64,000 nt of DNA from Aldehydirespirator sp965220345 (GTDB lineage: Bacteria > Actinomycetota > Acidimicrobiia > Acidimicrobiales > Aldehydirespiratoraceae): positions 620,001 to 684,000 of the forward strand of contig OZ244822.1 of NCBI GenBank assembly GCA_965220345.1, given 5' to 3'. Both the position numbers and the translations under genes were made by a program. The notes beneath the pieces were generated by a model. It ran no database searches and had not been told where the DNA came from. It was given only the letters and a program-made list of their open reading frames with translations. Each line of letters opens with the position of its first letter. The stretch's first letter is position 1. Shown here one piece after another: positions 61,181 to 64,000 of the stretch.

Positions 61181-62140
61181 TCAACCGATACTCCTAGCTA
61201 GCGGAGCATACTTTTCAAAAACGTATTCGTGGTTTAGTTCGATGCCGACGGGGATACGGTTCATTCTTTGAGCTACTCGGAATGTTGTACCACTTCCCAA
61301 GAACGGGTCTAGAACGACATCGCCCTCATCGGTAAAAAGGTTGATAAAAAACTCTGGCAGCCATTCAGGGAACGGAGCACTATGTCCAGTATTGTGGGCA
61401 ACTGGAGATTTGTGGAGCACGTTCGATGGATAGACTAGTTTTTTGCCTTCCCATGCAGAAATTCGCCGTCCAACCCCAGACTGTGTAGAGGATTCATGCC
61501 TTGAGTGATCATTGTTACTCATATTTTTCAATCGACTCTCGGTCCAGTCACCGATCGGAACCTTGACTGCATCTTGGCGCATCTTTATTTCTTTAGATTT
61601 ACTAAAATGCAAGATACGTTCCCAAGAATCCCTGAACCTATACTTCCATTTTCCTGGCGCAGAGGTAGTCTTGTGCCAAATATATTCTTCAACCCAGCGG
61701 AATCCTACGTTGCGGTTAAGATCAAGAATAAGTTCCAGGACATAGGGGTGCCGCTCTCCGTCAACACACTTCTCTTTGATATTAAGAACAAATGAACCCG
61801 ACGGCTTCAAAATCCGCAACATCTCTGTAGCACGGTCAGCAAACCAATCCACGTATTCATCTGGGGAGATGCCACCATATGTATGTTTTCTTGCATCGGC
61901 GTAGGGCGGAGATGTGACAATCAAATCAATGCTATTATCGGGAAATGTTTTCATCACATCAAGGCAGTCACCAACATGCACTTTGTCTGTCCAAAGCGTT
62001 GCACTGTCAGCACCCTCAGCCATAAGCGAATCGGTGGGTGCTATTTCGATTATCGGTGATGCTGGTGCTGTCAACAGGTTTCCTGTCCGGTTGGTGTGCT
62101 GATGGAGTCGGTCGCTTAGGGTGGGTTGACTTGTCATCAT
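61181..62140 (-). CDS. DNA methyltransferase, beta class (N4-cytosine or N6-adenine), orphan
   Basis: A 319-residue enzyme. Catalytic motif IV TSPPY (76-80) comes before AdoMet motif I DPFLGSGTTFRVAQ near the C-terminus, the beta-class order. TSPPY is most often seen in N4-cytosine enzymes. It has an extended target region between. The ATG at 62140 with AAGGA six bases upstream is chosen. Base composition is AT-richer than neighbouring genes, and no restriction enzyme gene is adjacent, so it was probably acquired and may regulate or protect DNA alone. Confidence 0.9.
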   Translation of the reverse strand: MMTSQPTLSDRLHQHTNRTGNLLTAPASPIIEIAPTDSLMAEGADSATLWTDKVHVGDCLDVMKTFPDNSIDLIVTSPPYADARKHTYGGISPDEYVDWFADRATEMLRILKPSGSFVLNIKEKCVDGERHPYVLELILDLNRNVGFRWVEEYIWHKTTSAPGKWKYRFRDSWERILHFSKSKEIKMRQDAVKVPIGDWTESRLKNMSNNDHSRHESSTQSGVGRRISAWEGKKLVYPSNVLHKSPVAHNTGHSAPFPEWLPEFFINLFTDEGDVVLDPFLGSGTTFRVAQRMNRIPVGIELNHEYVFEKYAPLARSIG

Positions 62141-62521
62141 AGTAGTTCCTTGTTGCTGAGGAGATGATAAGCGCGGCACCGTATCGAAGGGGTGTGACAC
62201 GCCCATGTGGGGTGAGGCTGGCTGACACTGACTGACACTGAGAAAGTATCAGTTGCTTGAGGTGACTGAGGCAGGTGAGTTGAGTAGCTCGTCCGAGCGT
62301 TTACCAATGAGGGTTGGCGATTAGGCACCTAGCCACTGGCTCTCCCGCATCCATGCAGCGTCGGCGAAGTGGCTGTCGAGAGCGGGAGAAGTGACTGTCG
62401 AGAGCGGGAATCAGGGGCTGATCCAGCACGATTAGGGCAGGCTCGTGATGACTGCTCTAGACTGCCGAGTCAAGGGGTCAACCAGACAGACCCAAACATC
62501 CATGAACAGAAGAGGGAACCG
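62141..62521. other. Divergent intergenic region with short repeats
   Basis: Between the methyltransferase and the GcvT-like gene there is no convincing coding frame. It contains two adjacent copies of CTGACACTGA (62222-62241) and a 22-base-period tandem repeat (62367-62409). It probably holds the promoters of both genes; I cannot place them. Confidence 0.6.
62367..62409 (+). repeat. Tandem repeat, 22-base period, two copies
   Basis: AAGTGGCTGTCGAGAGCGGG and AAGTGACTGTCGAGAGCGGG (each followed by A) are arranged head to tail. The end GCGGGAG can pair with CTCCCGC at about 62343-62349. It lies 110 bases upstream of the GcvT-like gene. Confidence 0.7.
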
Positions 62522-63679
62522 ATGACCGACGCCCCGCCCGCAGCATCGCAAACATCGGACCGGCCGCGTCAAGCGTCTTGGCAGGATGAGTCTTGGCCCA
62601 ATGTTGCTGCCGAGTGCCGTGCGGCGCGTGAGCAGGTGGCGTTGTTTGATCAGAGCGCATACGCCAAGTTCATTGTGGAAGGGCCTGACTCTCTAGCGGT
62701 TCTTGACGAACTGAGCACCGCCCGCATTGATGTCCCTATGGGCAAGGTCGTCTACACGCCGTGGTGCAACGACCTCGGCGGCATCATCGCCGACCTGACC
62801 GTCTCTCGTCCCGGCTTAGACCAGTTCCTAGTAGTAGACACGCCAGAATCACACGACCATGACCTCGACTGCCTCCAGCGAGCCAGCCAAGACTGCAACG
62901 TGGTGCTTTCTGAAATCACTGAACACTGGGCCTGCCTCGGTTTGATGGGCCCCAAGTCCCGCTTTGTGCTGGCTTCGCTCACCGACGCTTCCCTTTCGAA
63001 TGCAACGTTCCCTTACAGCACTTCACAGCGCATCGAAATTGCCGGTTTTGGCGTGCTGGCTCTTCGTTTCGGCAATGTGGGTGAACTCGGCTGGGAGCTG
63101 TATCTGCCCAACGAGCACGCTGATGAACTCCGCGAAGCGCTGGTGGCCGCCGGGGAACCGCACGGCTTGACCCTTGCCAGCGCTCAAGCCATGGAGGTGC
63201 TGCGGCTGGAGTCGGGCTACGCCCGGTGGGGACTCGACATCACCGCTAATGACACGCCGATTGAAGCCGGTCTAGAGTCCGCGATCTGTTGGGATAAACC
63301 CAACCCTTGGCGAGGTCGAGCCGCGCTGGAACATCAAAACAGCAAACCCCGCAACAAAGTTCTGGTGCAGATTCGCCTAGATACCCCCAAGACTGAGTGC
63401 TGGCGCGATGACCGGATCCTGTGCGGCGGCGAGCCGGTGGGTGCGATCACCTCAGCTACTTGGAGTTATGCAGAAGAACGCTGTCTGGCAATGGGATATC
63501 TGAATCGCCCCGGCCCTGAAGGGGTCACCCAAGAGTGGCTTAGCGAAAGCAATTTTTCGGTTGCAGCCAGCGGCGGTCAAGACAGTCAATCTGCCAGTGA
63601 GAAGTTGCCGGTTACCGTGTCGATGCGTAGTTTCTATGATCCTGGCAATCAACGGGTTCATCTGACCGACGGCCCGTAA
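62522..63679 (+). CDS. GcvT-family aminomethyltransferase-like protein
   Basis: A 385-residue tetrahydrofolate-binding protein of the GcvT/dimethylglycine dehydrogenase C-terminal type. Signatures: VALFDQSAYAKFIVEGPDSL, PMGKVVYTPWCNDLGGIIAD, GELGWELYLP (as VGELGWELYLP) and YARWGLDITANDTPIEAGLE. The FAD domain of full sarcosine/dimethylglycine dehydrogenases is absent. It probably transfers a one-carbon unit to folate, taken from an N-methyl compound. The ATG at 62522 has AGAGGGA just upstream, better than the 62369 start. A ferredoxin gene follows by about 80 bases, suggesting a redox-linked demethylation operon. Confidence 0.85.
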   Translation: MTDAPPAASQTSDRPRQASWQDESWPNVAAECRAAREQVALFDQSAYAKFIVEGPDSLAVLDELSTARIDVPMGKVVYTPWCNDLGGIIADLTVSRPGLDQFLVVDTPESHDHDLDCLQRASQDCNVVLSEITEHWACLGLMGPKSRFVLASLTDASLSNATFPYSTSQRIEIAGFGVLALRFGNVGELGWELYLPNEHADELREALVAAGEPHGLTLASAQAMEVLRLESGYARWGLDITANDTPIEAGLESAICWDKPNPWRGRAALEHQNSKPRNKVLVQIRLDTPKTECWRDDRILCGGEPVGAITSATWSYAEERCLAMGYLNRPGPEGVTQEWLSESNFSVAASGGQDSQSASEKLPVTVSMRSFYDPGNQRVHLTDGP

Positions 63680-63760
63680 CATCTGTCGGAACCCTTCAAT
63701 ACCGCCAGAAACCCTGCACCACTCCCAGCAACCAGCAGCAAGTCCGCTCTAGGAGACACA

Positions 63761-63958
63761 ATGCGAGTTCGCGTTGATCAAGAAGCTTGTCAAGGCCACA
63801 ACCGCTGCTACATGCTGGCACCAGAACTGTTCGACGTTGACGACGCAGGCACAGCCCATGAGATCGGTAACGGTGAAGTCCCCGAAGGCCTAGAAGAAAA
63901 AGCCCGGCTGGCGTATGACAACTGCCCCGAATACGCAGTGGAACTCATAGAAGACTGA
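63761..63958 (+). CDS. Small ferredoxin of the P450/oxygenase-partner type
   Basis: A 65-residue protein with Cys10, His13, Cys16 and Cys55-Pro56: the pattern C-x2-H-x2-C...CP. Such small actinobacterial ferredoxins carry a [3Fe-4S] cluster (or an unusual [4Fe-4S]) and reduce P450s or Rieske-type oxygenases. Acidic overall. GGAGA lies six bases before the ATG. It follows the GcvT-like gene and probably serves an oxygenase encoded beyond the window. Confidence 0.85.
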   Translation: MRVRVDQEACQGHNRCYMLAPELFDVDDAGTAHEIGNGEVPEGLEEKARLAYDNCPEYAVELIED

Positions 63959-64000
63959 CCCAGCTAGCCGAACTCGCTGACCCTGTTAGCCGGACTTGTT

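Noticed and set aside
62367..62520. Possible glycine riboswitch before the GcvT-like gene, suggested by GCGGGAG/GAGAG words
   Set aside because: The conserved glycine aptamer core is absent; the pattern is explained by the 22-base tandem repeat.
1..64000. CRISPR array
   Set aside because: No series of regularly spaced repeats was seen; the repeats present are two- or three-copy tandem units.

Overview
The window reads as chromosome of an actinomycete (Actinomycetota), most likely a member of or near Acidimicrobiia. This is an inference. It rests on a block matching the mycobacterial neighbourhood clpC - lysS - coaX - panC - DUF2520 - hpt - tilS - DUF2342 metalloprotease, on two F420/LLM-type oxidoreductases, on a tight adherence (Tad) pilus operon with a DUF4244 pilin, and on a topA - MFS - tmk - holB block. 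Genes are packed and often overlap by four bases (ATGA, GTGA) or one base (TAATG, TGATG). GTG starts are common, and strong Shine-Dalgarno sites support TTG starts at clpC and possibly tadA. A CTG start is inferred for tilS.

Layout. 1-14.3 kb: core genes, almost all on the minus strand: an LLM oxidoreductase, an LppM-like/HAD fusion protein, clpC, a divergent polyprenyl synthase, lysS, coaX, a DUF2520-PanC fusion, a catalytically altered phosphatase-like protein, hpt, tilS, a DUF2342 metalloprotease and a 43-residue membrane peptide. 14.5-29.1 kb: a defence/mobile island. It holds a RloA/RloB (AbiL-like) ATPase pair, a tRNA-Thr(CGT) and a type I restriction-modification locus on the minus strand (hsdM, a small-protein/DUF2335 pair, a Panacea-type toxin-antitoxin pair, hsdS, hsdR). 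It also holds an AlkB-type oxygenase, a DUF433 antitoxin relic, an IS30 relic, and fragments of a second hsdM (and perhaps hsdR) interrupted by a DUF222-HNH endonuclease gene. The island ends at the stop codon of holB.

29.1-43.2 kb: holB, tmk, an MFS transporter, topA and nhaA on the minus strand, then a complete seven-gene mrpABCDEFG sodium/proton antiporter operon on the plus strand. With NhaA this suggests life in sodium-rich or alkaline water. 43.2-48.4 kb: an anti-sigma kinase/antagonist pair (RsbW/RsbV-like), then the Tad operon tadZ-A-B-C-DUF4244-tadE behind a near-consensus promoter.

48.4-64 kb: a second LLM oxidoreductase, a Tat lipoprotein, and a five-gene cluster typical of selenium-dependent molybdenum hydroxylases (YqeB-like, XdhC-like, SsnA-like amidohydrolase, XdhD-like subunit whose iron-sulfur domain has lost all eight cysteines, YgfM-like FAD subunit). 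These are followed by a 29-residue membrane peptide, an S-adenosylmethionine hydrolase, proC, an EamA transporter, an orphan beta-class DNA methyltransferase, a GcvT-family protein and a small ferredoxin that continues towards the window edge. The most unusual parts are the layered defence island, the cysteine-free XdhD domain and the LppM-HAD fusion.
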